Notes under the pieces: model-generated | What the model was told of the DNA's origin: nothing | What the model saw: only the letters and a program-made list of their open reading frames with translations | Database searches by the model: none | Assembly (NCBI GenBank): GCA_945898275.1 | Contig: CAMDHZ010000005.1 | Span: 62,001 to 126,000, forward strand | Length of the DNA: 64,000 nucleotides | Source of the DNA: Chitinophaga pinensis | GTDB taxonomy: Bacteria > Bacteroidota > Bacteroidia > UKL13-3 | Direction: 5' to 3' | In this document: positions 50,970 through 60,151 of the stretch, piece after piece | Layout of the letters: each line of letters opens with the position of its first letter | Numbering within the stretch: the first letter of the stretch is position 1 | Made by a program: the position numbers and the translations under genes

Positions 50970-52343
50970 ATGTTGTTTGCAGGGTTAGCTATTTCTATTG
51001 TATTTATCGTAATTGTGGCAAGATTGCTGCTAAAGGATTTCTTTCCTCAAGCAGTTTTGTTGATTGCTGGCATTGCTATGTTGCTTGCTGGAAACTTTAT
51101 GAAACAAAGCGTTCCGGATGTAGAACCTAGCTCTGGCTTTGTACTTTTGGATATTTTTGAGTTTATTCAATCTGCGTTTTCTAAAACAAATGCCAATGTG
51201 GGTTTAATGATTATGACCATTGGTGGCTTTGTGGCCTATATGGACAAAATTGGCGCTTCTGAAGCTTTGGTAAAAGCAGCCCTTAGACCATTGGCTTTTC
51301 TGAAAAATTATCCAAACATTACCGCTGTGGCTGTTATTCCAATTGGGCAACTTATCTTTATTTGTGTGCCTTCTGCCGCAGGTTTTGGTTTGTTATTGAT
51401 GGCTTCTGTGTTTCCAATTTTAGTCAATTTAGGTGTAAGCAGGTTAGCTGCAGTTTCCATTATCACAGGATGCACCTCCTTTTGCATCGGTCCGGCCTCT
51501 GTAATTACTGCTTCTGCTGTTGAAATTGCTCAAATAGAAACAGTTCCCTATTTTATCAATCAACAAATTCCAATAGCTATTATCCTAAATGTAGTTTTGA
51601 TGGTTTCCTACTTTTTTGTCAATAAGTACTTCGACAAAAAAGATGAATTAGCACCCATAGAAATACAAGAAAAACCCAAGACAAGCGAAGCTGCTCCTTC
51701 CATTTATGCCTTACTCCCTGTTTTACCATTAATTTTACTACTCACTTTTTCTGGCGTATTTGAAGTTTTTCCAATTAAGCTTAAAATAGAAACTACCACT
51801 GCAATGCTTATTAGTTTGTTTGTTGGGATGTTTTTTGAGTTGGTTCGAACCAAAAATAGTAAAGCCTTGTTTGCCTCTTTTAAAGTATTCTTAGATGGCA
51901 TGGGAGAGATGTTTAAATCGGTGGTCTCGCTTATCATTGTGGCAGAGATATTTGCCAGTGGCTTAATAGCTTTGGGTTTTATGGATGGTCTTATTGCTTT
52001 GTCTCAAGGGGTTGGTTTTAACGCAAAAGGTATTGGCATCATCATGACTTTGATGATATTTTTTGCTGCCATATTGATGGGAAGTGGCAATGCAGCTTTC
52101 TTTGCTTTTGGTCCGCTTATTCCAAATGTAGCCAAGCAGTTTGGTGTTTCTAGCACTTCCATACTTTTACCTATGAATTTATCTGCCTCAATGGGTAGAG
52201 CCATTAGTCCGATTGCTGGCGTTTTAATTGCAACCGCAAACGTTGCAGGTGTTCCTGTAATGGATATTGTCAAACGAAATTTAATTCCGATTGGCGCTGT
52301 TTTACTAACCTTGTTAATATACCATTTTGGCCTATGCTTCTAA
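50970..52343 (+). CDS. dcuC: DcuC-family anaerobic C4-dicarboxylate transporter
   Basis: This inner-membrane carrier of 457 residues has 12 or so hydrophobic segments. VMTIGGFVAYMDKIGASEALV-like regions (here LMIMTIGGFVAYMDKIG), CTSFCIGPASVITASA and MGSGNAAFFAFGPLIP, MGRAISPIAGVLI are typical of DcuC. The family exchanges aspartate, fumarate, malate and succinate. In this operon the isoaspartyl dipeptidase gene follows with a 10-bp overlap, so uptake or release of aspartate or the resulting C4 acids is a natural fit. Direction and substrate are inferred. Confidence 0.85.
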   Translation: MLFAGLAISIVFIVIVARLLLKDFFPQAVLLIAGIAMLLAGNFMKQSVPDVEPSSGFVLLDIFEFIQSAFSKTNANVGLMIMTIGGFVAYMDKIGASEALVKAALRPLAFLKNYPNITAVAVIPIGQLIFICVPSAAGFGLLLMASVFPILVNLGVSRLAAVSIITGCTSFCIGPASVITASAVEIAQIETVPYFINQQIPIAIILNVVLMVSYFFVNKYFDKKDELAPIEIQEKPKTSEAAPSIYALLPVLPLILLLTFSGVFEVFPIKLKIETTTAMLISLFVGMFFELVRTKNSKALFASFKVFLDGMGEMFKSVVSLIIVAEIFASGLIALGFMDGLIALSQGVGFNAKGIGIIMTLMIFFAAILMGSGNAAFFAFGPLIPNVAKQFGVSSTSILLPMNLSASMGRAISPIAGVLIATANVAGVPVMDIVKRNLIPIGAVLLTLLIYHFGLCF

Positions 52344-53473
52344 TTAAAAATGCTCAGGTTTATGCTCCTCAACCTTTAGGCAAAAAAGATATACTTGTTG
52401 CTGCAGGAAAAATTCTTGCAATAGCCGACCACATTCAAAACCCTGATAACTTATACCAAGTTTGGGATGCCAAGGGTAAAATTGTTTGCCCAGGTTTCAT
52501 AGACCAGCATATTCACATTATTGGTGCAGGCGGCAAGCATGGCTTTGGTTCTATGACACCAGAAATAAAGCTTTCCGAACTTATTGCCTGTGGAAGTACA
52601 ACAGTAGTTGGTTTGTTGGGAACAGATGGTGCTTCACGAAGCATCAAAAGTTTGTATGCAAAAACAAAAGCTTTAGAAAGTGAAGGCATTTCTGCCTACA
52701 TGTTTACAGGTTATTATGGCTTAGACCCAGTTCATATTACAGAGTCGGTTCAGGAAGACATGATTTTTATTGAACCAGTTTTGGGCTGCAAAATTGCTAT
52801 TACAGATATACGTTCATCTTACCCAACCGACTTAGATTTGCTCAGAATTCTTCGCCAAGTTAAAGTAGGTGGAATGCTTGCCAATAAAAAAGGAATTCTA
52901 CACTTGCATTTAGGAGCACTTAAAGCTAAAATGGATATTTTGTTTAGGTTAGTAGAAGAACATGAATTTCCAATTGCACATATTTCCCCTACTCATGTAG
53001 CAAGAACAAAAGATCTTTTCGACCATGCTATTGCTTTTGCCAAACTAGGAGGGATGATTGATATTACTACTGGCGCATCTAAGTATACCGAACCTTACAA
53101 GGCAGTTTTGTATGCACTTGAACAAGGGGCTTCGATGGATAAAATGACTTTTAGCACCGATGGAAACGCTGGCTTAGATAAACTAGATGATAAAGGAAAC
53201 TTAATTGGCTTTCGCCGCGCACCTATCGACCAAAATTACTTGCAAGTAAAAGCACTCATTCAAAATTCCACAGTTAAAATTGAAGAGGCTATTAAGTTAA
53301 TTACTTGTAATCCTGCTATTAATTTAGGACTTAAAAATAAGGGATACATTAAACTTGATTATGATGCAGATTTCTGTTGCTTAGATGCAGATTTTAACCT
53401 TACTGATGTATTTGCAATGGGCAAACAAATGATGGATAATACAACATTAATTGCGAAGGGGCATTTTGAATAA
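52334..53473 (+). CDS. iadA: isoaspartyl dipeptidase (beta-aspartyl-peptidase)
   Basis: This metal-dependent amidohydrolase of 379 residues resembles IadA, which cleaves beta-aspartyl dipeptides: PGFIDQHIHIIGAGGKHGFGSMTPEIKLS carries the HxH metal ligands and substrate loop, ITDIRSSYPTDLDLLRI and LHLHLGALKAKMD follow, HISPTHVAR gives later His ligands, and FSTDGNAG has the catalytic Asp. The enzyme is cytoplasmic. Beta-aspartyl dipeptides arise from damaged proteins or from cyanophycin breakdown. It overlaps the DcuC gene end by 10 bp and is followed by a porin gene after 7 bp. Confidence 0.92.
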   Translation: MLLIKNAQVYAPQPLGKKDILVAAGKILAIADHIQNPDNLYQVWDAKGKIVCPGFIDQHIHIIGAGGKHGFGSMTPEIKLSELIACGSTTVVGLLGTDGASRSIKSLYAKTKALESEGISAYMFTGYYGLDPVHITESVQEDMIFIEPVLGCKIAITDIRSSYPTDLDLLRILRQVKVGGMLANKKGILHLHLGALKAKMDILFRLVEEHEFPIAHISPTHVARTKDLFDHAIAFAKLGGMIDITTGASKYTEPYKAVLYALEQGASMDKMTFSTDGNAGLDKLDDKGNLIGFRRAPIDQNYLQVKALIQNSTVKIEEAIKLITCNPAINLGLKNKGYIKLDYDADFCCLDADFNLTDVFAMGKQMMDNTTLIAKGHFE

Positions 53474-53480
53474 ATACACT

Positions 53481-54782
53481 ATGAAAAAACAATTTATTCT
53501 TTTTATGTTTTTTTGCTTTATAGCATTCCTTGGTTCAACCCAAAACCCTAGCTTAAATAAATACACCTTAGGCGAAGGTTTAAGATTTACAGACAAGCAT
53601 AACTCAATTTATACCCTTGCTGGTTTTATTCAGCCTTCTTTAGAGATTAAAAAGTATAATGATGATACCATTCAAGATACCTATTTAAGGTTTAGAATGC
53701 GCAGGTTAAGATTGAGGCTTTCTGGAGATTTACCTAAGTATAAGTTGCAATACCGATTGCAAGCTGATTTTAGTGGCACTCCCGAAATTGGTGATGAAAC
53801 CAGCTTCATGCTTTTTGATGCTTGGGTAGCTTATGACCCAACTGATTTCTTACAAATAAAATTCGGACAAAGCTCTTCTCCCACAGAAAACTTGGAGATA
53901 CTTATGATTTCAAATAGTCTGCAATTGCCCGAAAGGAGCAGGCTTACCTCAGCCTTTGCGGTGTTTAGAGAATTCGGACTTTTTGTTTCGGGCGAGGTTC
54001 GGTTCAACAGAAACCTTATCCTAAAACCTGCTTTAACGCTTACGAATGGCGATGGCCCTAATACCTTTAACAAAGACCTTGGTGGTTTTAAATACGGTGG
54101 AAGGTTAGATGTTTTAACTTTCGGTAAGTTTAGCAATTTGGGGCAATTTCGCCAAGGTGATATTGTGAGGGAACTTACCCCAAAGCTTTTGATTGGTTTT
54201 ACCTATAGCAAAAACGTTGGTGTTAGCAGCAGACGAGGTGAGGCAAGTGGCGCCATACTTTATTTAGATAAGAGTGGTAATAATGCCTTACCAACTTATA
54301 CAAAATATGGTATAGATTTTCTATTTAAATACAGAGGTTTAAGTGCTATAGGAGAGTTTTTATATGGCACGGCAACTGTGCCAAATACTATTACTACTAG
54401 GGTTAGAAACGATGGAAGCACTTCCAATACTTTTCTCGTAAATGGTGTGCAAGATGTAAGCAATTACGTTAAAGGCAGAATGATGTTGGGCAAGGGGTAT
54501 AACATTCAAGCGGGTTATATTTTTAAGAGTAAATTTTCTATAGACGCTCGCTACACAAAGTTAGATGCCGATGTAAATTCTTTTTTGAACAATCCAACTT
54601 TTTACAACCGACCAAAGTATTACACCATTGGGTTGTCTAAATACTTGAGTAGAAATTATGGCTTTAAAATCCAAGCCTCCGTAACCTATGTAACACTTGG
54701 TACAGGTAGTGCTGACATTGTTGGTAATACTATTTCAAATAATGAGATTATCACTAACATCATGACAACTTTTACTTTCTAA
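53481..54782 (+). CDS. phosphate-selective porin O/P-type outer-membrane protein, first paralogue
   Basis: This protein of about 433 residues has a signal peptide (MKKQFILFMFFCFIAFLGSTQ), followed by FTDKHNSIYTLAGFIQPSLEIK and a 16-stranded-type barrel with SSPTENLEILMISNSLQLPERSR. The last strand ends MTTFTF. The family name is historical; substrates vary. It resembles the porin encoded 1.5 kb downstream in layout (FIQPS/MVQPQ start, TFGKF/PFGGF part), so the two are paralogues in one operon, either side of the carboxypeptidase gene. I chose ATG 53481 for the signal peptide; it begins 7 bp after iadA. Confidence 0.85.
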   Translation: MKKQFILFMFFCFIAFLGSTQNPSLNKYTLGEGLRFTDKHNSIYTLAGFIQPSLEIKKYNDDTIQDTYLRFRMRRLRLRLSGDLPKYKLQYRLQADFSGTPEIGDETSFMLFDAWVAYDPTDFLQIKFGQSSSPTENLEILMISNSLQLPERSRLTSAFAVFREFGLFVSGEVRFNRNLILKPALTLTNGDGPNTFNKDLGGFKYGGRLDVLTFGKFSNLGQFRQGDIVRELTPKLLIGFTYSKNVGVSSRRGEASGAILYLDKSGNNALPTYTKYGIDFLFKYRGLSAIGEFLYGTATVPNTITTRVRNDGSTSNTFLVNGVQDVSNYVKGRMMLGKGYNIQAGYIFKSKFSIDARYTKLDADVNSFLNNPTFYNRPKYYTIGLSKYLSRNYGFKIQASVTYVTLGTGSADIVGNTISNNEIITNIMTTFTF

Positions 54783-54784
54783 CC

Positions 54785-56326
54785 ATGAGAAAAATCGCTA
54801 TCATATTTCTGCTCTTTTTGTGGTTTGGCTTTGTTCAAGATTTTAGTCCGCAATCCAAAGAAATAACCCAAAAGTTTTTTCCTGAGATGGAGATAGACAT
54901 GCAAACTCCTGCCTTTAAAAAGAGCAAAGGCTTCACTAATTATGAAGAAATGATGGCCTTTTTAAATACGCTTAAACAACAACATCCTGATATAATGGAC
55001 ATCAAGTTTATTGGTGAAAGTCAGAAAGGAAAAGCCATACCTATGGTGTTGCTCAATAGTAATATTGCTAATAAGAAGTTAAGGGTTTGGTTTCAGGGTG
55101 GTTTGCATGGCGACGAAATGGCAAGTACCGAAGGGATGTTTTATGTTTTAGATAGGTTATTAAATGATAGCACTTATCGTTACTTGCTCAATAAATTAGA
55201 AATAGCCATTGTGCCCATGGCTAACATAGATGGCTATGAGAAAGAAGACCGATATGCCGCTAATGGTTTGGATTTGAACAGAGATCAAACCAAATTAATT
55301 ATTAAGGAAAGTGTTTTTTTAAAACAAGCTTTCAGCGATTTTAACCCTGCAGTGGCAGTAGACTTTCACGAATTTAGGCCTTATCGAAAAGAGTTTATGC
55401 AACTGAGCACTTATGGTATTACGGCTAGGCCAGATGTGATGTTTATGAGTTCTGGCAATTTAAATGTACCTGAAAAGTTGCGAAATTATACCAATGAACG
55501 ATTCGTTAGTAATGCTAAAGCAGCACTAGATAAAGCAGGTTTGGTGCACAGAGAATATCTCACTTCCGAAAAAGAACAAGGTGATATTCATTTTAACCAA
55601 GGTTCTAACAATGCTAGGTCTAGTGCTACTTCTTATGCTTTGGCAAATACTGTGGCAAGTTTAATTGAGGTGCGAGGTGTTGGCATTGGAAGGACTTCAT
55701 TTAAGCGTAGAATTTACACAACCTTTTTAATTGGAGTTTCTTATTTAACTTCAGCATATGACAACACTGATGAAGTAGTTGAAATTTTAAAGCATCAGGA
55801 AACGCATAACACGCTAGCCGTTGTTACTTGTAAAAAAGAAATTACTAAAGCGCCATTAACGGTTATAGATTTAGAAACTAACAATGAGATTAACATAGAG
55901 GTTGAGATTCACAATGCTTCTCGGTCAACACCAGTGCTTACTAGAGCACGTCCATCTGCTTATCTTTTAGACAGTAGCTTAACTTACCTAATTGAAAAGT
56001 TACATATTCTTGGCGTGCGAGCAGAAATCCTATCCAGTGATAAAACCTTGGAAGTTGAAACGTATACCATAAGCTCTTTTGAACGCGAGGCTATAAAGGA
56101 TGAGGGAGTGTTTCAACAAAAGGCAAAAGCAATGGTTGCCAATCAATCAATTAACTTACCCAAAGGCACCTTTGTTATTGATATGAACCAAGAAAATGCC
56201 AATTTAGTAATAGAAGTTTTAGAGCCTGAAGCATCCAATAGTTTCGTGAGTTTTGGCATTTTATCTACTCAAAAAAATGCTGTTTTACCAATTTATAGAT
56301 ACCTGAAAGATGAAAAATTATACTAA
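54785..56326 (+). CDS. M14-family zinc carboxypeptidase, exported
   Basis: This 513-residue protein has a short hydrophobic N-terminus (MRKIAIIFLLFLWFGFVQ, a likely signal peptide). The M14 catalytic region shows GGLHGDEMAS (zinc ligands His108 and Glu111), GLDLNRDQ (substrate-binding Arg166) and VAVDFHEF (third ligand His194), and VEVRGVGIGR later. M14 enzymes remove C-terminal or isopeptide-linked amino acids. It lies between two porin genes; the start is 2 bp after the first porin's stop, and the end overlaps the second by 17 bp. A role in trimming acidic peptides in the periplasm is inferred. Confidence 0.87.
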   Translation: MRKIAIIFLLFLWFGFVQDFSPQSKEITQKFFPEMEIDMQTPAFKKSKGFTNYEEMMAFLNTLKQQHPDIMDIKFIGESQKGKAIPMVLLNSNIANKKLRVWFQGGLHGDEMASTEGMFYVLDRLLNDSTYRYLLNKLEIAIVPMANIDGYEKEDRYAANGLDLNRDQTKLIIKESVFLKQAFSDFNPAVAVDFHEFRPYRKEFMQLSTYGITARPDVMFMSSGNLNVPEKLRNYTNERFVSNAKAALDKAGLVHREYLTSEKEQGDIHFNQGSNNARSSATSYALANTVASLIEVRGVGIGRTSFKRRIYTTFLIGVSYLTSAYDNTDEVVEILKHQETHNTLAVVTCKKEITKAPLTVIDLETNNEINIEVEIHNASRSTPVLTRARPSAYLLDSSLTYLIEKLHILGVRAEILSSDKTLEVETYTISSFEREAIKDEGVFQQKAKAMVANQSINLPKGTFVIDMNQENANLVIEVLEPEASNSFVSFGILSTQKNAVLPIYRYLKDEKLY

Positions 56327-57542
56327 AACAAAGAGCCTAGTATTAGGTTTGTTTTTAATGTTCGGTTTGAACCTAATGGCGCAAGACAATCAACAAACTG
56401 ATGACAATACATTGGTGTTGGGTAAAGGACTTCAGTTTAATTTCAACAATGGAGATTATCATTTTAGAATAGGTGGGATGGTGCAGCCACAGGTTAGTTT
56501 TAGAAAAGACAGCACTGCAGATGCAAACTATTTTCTTAACTCTAAAAGAACCTTTTTTAATCTTTCTGGAAAGGCCAAAAAAGAGAAAATTTCATTTTTG
56601 ATTCAAACCGACTTTAGCCTTGCCACCCCTTTATTGGATGCCTGGGTTGCTTATGCGCCAAGTAAATATTTAAGTCTAACCTTTGGGCAACACCTTGCCA
56701 TTGCTAATAACCGCGAAATGACCTTTATGGAAACCAATTTGCAATTTTTAGAAAGGAGTTTGTTAAGCACACAGTATAGTGCAACTGGCAGAGAGTTTGG
56801 ATTGGTATTAGCCTCAGAATTAAGGATAGGAAAGGTACTTATTTTGCCCAAAGCTTCTGTTACTTCTGGTGACGGCAGAAATTCTTTTGGCAGTAGTGGT
56901 GCAGATTATGATTTGGGTGGCGTTAAATATGCAGCAAGAATAGATGTTTTACCATTTGGAGGTTTTACAGAGGGTAATGATAAAATGCTTGCAGATTTAT
57001 CCTTTGAAACAAAACCAAAGTTGTTGATGGGTGCGGCATATAGCCATAACATAGGCGCTTCACATGTAACTGGGGAAGGACATGGAAATTTCTTTTTGTA
57101 CAATAACCTTGGTAAAAATCAATTGCCAGATTATAGAAAATTATATTACGATGTTTTGTTTAAATTTAAGGGTATATCCTTGCTAGCAGAGTATTTGATT
57201 GGCACAGCAATAATGCCAGAAATTGCTTACTCAGATGCCACTGGATTAAATCGATTAGAGCAAACTCAAATCAGTGAGTATTTGGCCTTGGGAAGAGGTT
57301 TTAATACACATGCAAGTTATGTGTTTCGTAAAAAATATGGCATTGATGTTCGCTATGCTACAACCACAAGAGAGTTTGGTGCAAATGGAAATTCTGTTAT
57401 AAAAGACCAGCAAGAACTAACTTATGGTATCACCAAATATGTGCAAGCAAACCATCTTAAAATCAATGCTTCATTAACTCATTTAACAGTTGGTTCAAAC
57501 CGCACCTTGCTTGGAGCCTTGTTTGTGCAATTGGTGTTTTAA
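56310..57542 (+). CDS. phosphate-selective porin O/P-type outer-membrane protein, second paralogue
   Basis: This 410-residue outer-membrane porin starts with a signal peptide (TKSLVLGLFLMFGLNLMAQ). The mature part (FNNGDYHFRIGGMVQPQVSFRK, LTFGQHLAIANNREMTFMETN) is paralogous to the porin at 53481-54782. The last strand ends GALFVQLVF with terminal Phe. It overlaps the carboxypeptidase gene by 17 bp and precedes the Asp/Glu symporter gene by 9 bp. Two porins in one operon could differ in substrate size or charge. Confidence 0.86.
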   Translation: MKNYTKTKSLVLGLFLMFGLNLMAQDNQQTDDNTLVLGKGLQFNFNNGDYHFRIGGMVQPQVSFRKDSTADANYFLNSKRTFFNLSGKAKKEKISFLIQTDFSLATPLLDAWVAYAPSKYLSLTFGQHLAIANNREMTFMETNLQFLERSLLSTQYSATGREFGLVLASELRIGKVLILPKASVTSGDGRNSFGSSGADYDLGGVKYAARIDVLPFGGFTEGNDKMLADLSFETKPKLLMGAAYSHNIGASHVTGEGHGNFFLYNNLGKNQLPDYRKLYYDVLFKFKGISLLAEYLIGTAIMPEIAYSDATGLNRLEQTQISEYLALGRGFNTHASYVFRKKYGIDVRYATTTREFGANGNSVIKDQQELTYGITKYVQANHLKINASLTHLTVGSNRTLLGALFVQLVF

Positions 57543-57551
57543 GTTTTTACC

Positions 57552-58763
57552 ATGCTAAACAAAATAAAAGGCTTATTTAGTCATCTCACTTTTTATGTAG
57601 TAATTGCAATAGTTTCGGGCGTTTTGCTTGGGCATTATTACCCTCACCAAGGATTGAAATTAGAGTTTATTGGAACCTATTTCATCAAAGTTATTAAGCT
57701 ATTTATACCGCCCATTATTTTCTTTACCATCGTTTTGGGAATTTGTTACATGGGCGATTTAAAGAAGGTTGGTAAGATTGGATTAAAAGCCTTAATTTAT
57801 TTTGAGATAATTTCTACCTTTTCTTTGGCCATTGGAATTGCAGTAGCATTAATCATGAAACCTGGAGACATAGATAGAACCAAGATTCCAATTGGGGATG
57901 TTTCAAAGTTTACAGCGCAAGGTAAAGTGCCTTTTAGTTGGTTAAATTTTTTACAATCTAATATTACCATTCAAATTTTATTAGTTGCTATTGTTGTTGG
58001 TATAGTTTTGAACCTATTCTCTCGCAAAGATCCTATCATCAAAGCATTTACCTATACCTCAAAGAAGGTGTTTCTATTGTTAAAGTATGTGATGTATTTT
58101 GCCCCAGTTGCCGCCTTTGGAGCCATGGCCTTTACCGTTTCAAAATTTGGCTTACATACCTTAATTCCATTGGGTAAACTCATGTTGAGTGTTTATCTCA
58201 CCATGGCCATTTTTATCTTTTTGGTATTGGGGGCTATTATGAAATATTATGGTCTAAGTAATTGGAAGTTTCTTAAATACATTAAAGAAGAAATATTAGT
58301 GGTATTAGGAACTTCTTCTTCTGAATCTGCTTTGCCTAGTATCATGCATAAATTGGAACAAGCAGGTTGTAAAAAAACAATTGTTGGATTGGTTATTCCA
58401 GTAGGATATTCCTTTAACCTTGATGGCACTTCTATTTACCTTTCGATGGCAACCATTTTTTTAGCTCAAATCTATAATGTGCCACTTAGTTTAGGAGAAA
58501 TTTTAATGATGTTAGGCATTTTGATGATTACCTCTAAAGGTGCAGCAGGGGTTACGGGAAGTGGCTTTGTGGTATTAGCTTCCACTTTAGCCTCAATGGG
58601 TTCAATTCCACTTGAAGGATTGGGCTTTTTGTGGGGTGTAGATAAGTTTATGAGCGAAGGAAGGTCGATTACTAACTTAATTGGAAATGCCGTAGCTACC
58701 CTTGTAATTGCTAAAAACGAAAATGAATTTGATGAACAAACTTTTAAAGAAGTAGTTGGCTAA
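57552..58763 (+). CDS. dicarboxylate/amino acid:cation symporter (GltP/DctA family)
   Basis: This 403-residue inner-membrane carrier has eight helices and two re-entrant loops typical of the DAACS family. The first hairpin has VLGTSSSESALPSIM (Ser-rich motif), TM7 holds SFNLDGTSIYLSMA (NMDGT-type motif), and the second hairpin is LMITSKGAAGVTGSGF. Substrates are aspartate, glutamate or C4-dicarboxylates with H+ or Na+. As last gene of the operon it fits import of amino acids freed by the carboxypeptidase. A strong terminator follows at 58787. Confidence 0.92.
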   Translation: MLNKIKGLFSHLTFYVVIAIVSGVLLGHYYPHQGLKLEFIGTYFIKVIKLFIPPIIFFTIVLGICYMGDLKKVGKIGLKALIYFEIISTFSLAIGIAVALIMKPGDIDRTKIPIGDVSKFTAQGKVPFSWLNFLQSNITIQILLVAIVVGIVLNLFSRKDPIIKAFTYTSKKVFLLLKYVMYFAPVAAFGAMAFTVSKFGLHTLIPLGKLMLSVYLTMAIFIFLVLGAIMKYYGLSNWKFLKYIKEEILVVLGTSSSESALPSIMHKLEQAGCKKTIVGLVIPVGYSFNLDGTSIYLSMATIFLAQIYNVPLSLGEILMMLGILMITSKGAAGVTGSGFVVLASTLASMGSIPLEGLGFLWGVDKFMSEGRSITNLIGNAVATLVIAKNENEFDEQTFKEVVG

Positions 58764-58786
58764 GTCTACTCCTAATTTAGACATAA

Positions 58787-58820
58787 AAAAACGACTAATC
58801 TTTTCAGGTTAGTCGTTTTT
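58787..58820. terminator. strong bidirectional terminator
   Basis: AAAAACGACTAA (58787-58798) and TTAGTCGTTTTT (58809-58820) are perfect 12-bp arms around a 10-nt loop, with A and T runs on the two sides. It ends both the peptide operon and the convergent T9SS gene. Confidence 0.88.
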
Positions 58821-58840
58821 ATTTTGGTTTGAACCAAATG

Positions 58841-60130
58841 TTAATTCGTTTTTATAATACGCTTAGTGATAACTGCATCACCTTGGTATAACTTGATGAA
58901 ATAGATACCATTTAAAAGTTCTTTGGCGTTTAAATTAACTATATTACTTTCTAGGTTTTCGCTCATCACTATTTTACCTGTAATGTCAATAATTTCGGCA
59001 CGTTGGATGGGATTATTGGTCGTGATTTCAATAAAATCATTGAAAGGGTTTGGACTTAACTTAGTTTCAGTTTCTTGATTTTTAACTGCAATCACTTGAG
59101 AGTAGGTAGATTCTCCATCATAGTCTATTTGGTTTAACCTGTAATAAGCATTGGCATTACTGTTAAATTCAAAACGATATTTTTGAGTAGTTTTTGAATT
59201 ACCAACACCTTCTGCAAAACCAATGGTTTCAAAATTAATTCCGTCTTGGCTGCTTTCAATTTCAAAACCTTTGTTGTTGATTTCGGAAGCAGTGGTCCAA
59301 GTTAATAAGGTGGTTTGATGCGAGGTAATTTGTCCTTCGAAAGAAGTTAAACTAACTGGCAATGCTGTGTTTACCCAAGAGTTAGAAACGCGAATTCCAT
59401 CTACAGTGCCTGCCATGGTGCCTGTTGATCCTTGACGAATGGCTACTGCATTCAATACTGCCAAATCTCCTTGCGAAATATCTGTAGTACTTGCCATGGT
59501 TGGCGTACCAGGTTCAACTGTTGGAATGCTTGTTCCAAAAGGAATCACATAAGAGTAAATGGTATCTAAAAAGCTTGGGTTAAAACTATATTTTACAATT
59601 ACCAAAAGCGTGGTGTCTAAAGGATAATTGATTGGGGAGTATACTGGTGTTGCAGACGAACCTTTGTTGATACCAATGTTAAACGTATTGGCAACACTGC
59701 CTGCCTTAATATAATGACGCCCTCTGAAAGAGGTAATAAAACTCGTATCTAATAAATGAAAGAAGTAATCGGCAGTAGCGCCACCATTACTCGACATATT
59801 CAAAAGGAAAGAAACATAAACATTTCCAGAAGTGAAAGGAATGGTTGATCTGTTTGCATCTTCTCTACTGGTAGAGGCAAAACTAAATCCAATAGAACCG
59901 CCAATATTATTTGAGAAATAGCCTGGGAAGCTTAATGAGGTGCTTTTGTAGGCAATTGGGCCCCCTGTACCACTGTGCCTTCTCCAAACATTTCCACCGC
60001 GGGCAGGATTGGTAAGCGTGTCTGCACTTGTGCCAGAAGTTGCGCCATACGCAAAGTTTTCAATAGTCATTTGTGCATTCAAATTTATTGAGAGCACTAG
60101 TAAGATAAATGGTAAAATAATTCTTTTCAT
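58841..60130 (-). CDS. secreted protein with T9SS type A sorting domain
   Basis: This protein of 429 residues starts with a signal peptide (MKRIILPFILLVLSINLNAQ). The first about 250 residues resemble a beta-sandwich cargo domain without a recognised catalytic motif (GYFSNNIGGSIGFSFASTS). A Fibronectin-like or linker part with LLTWTTASEINNKGFEIESSQDG, common in Bacteroidetes surface proteins, follows, and the C-terminal type A signal is KLSPNPFNDFIEITTN to the end. It would be exported by T9SS. It is 21 bp downstream of the alpha/beta-hydrolase gene and probably co-transcribed with it. Confidence 0.83.
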   Translation of the reverse strand: MKRIILPFILLVLSINLNAQMTIENFAYGATSGTSADTLTNPARGGNVWRRHSGTGGPIAYKSTSLSFPGYFSNNIGGSIGFSFASTSREDANRSTIPFTSGNVYVSFLLNMSSNGGATADYFFHLLDTSFITSFRGRHYIKAGSVANTFNIGINKGSSATPVYSPINYPLDTTLLVIVKYSFNPSFLDTIYSYVIPFGTSIPTVEPGTPTMASTTDISQGDLAVLNAVAIRQGSTGTMAGTVDGIRVSNSWVNTALPVSLTSFEGQITSHQTTLLTWTTASEINNKGFEIESSQDGINFETIGFAEGVGNSKTTQKYRFEFNSNANAYYRLNQIDYDGESTYSQVIAVKNQETETKLSPNPFNDFIEITTNNPIQRAEIIDITGKIVMSENLESNIVNLNAKELLNGIYFIKLYQGDAVITKRIIKTN

Positions 60131-60151
60131 GTTGTATTTGTTTAATTTAAT

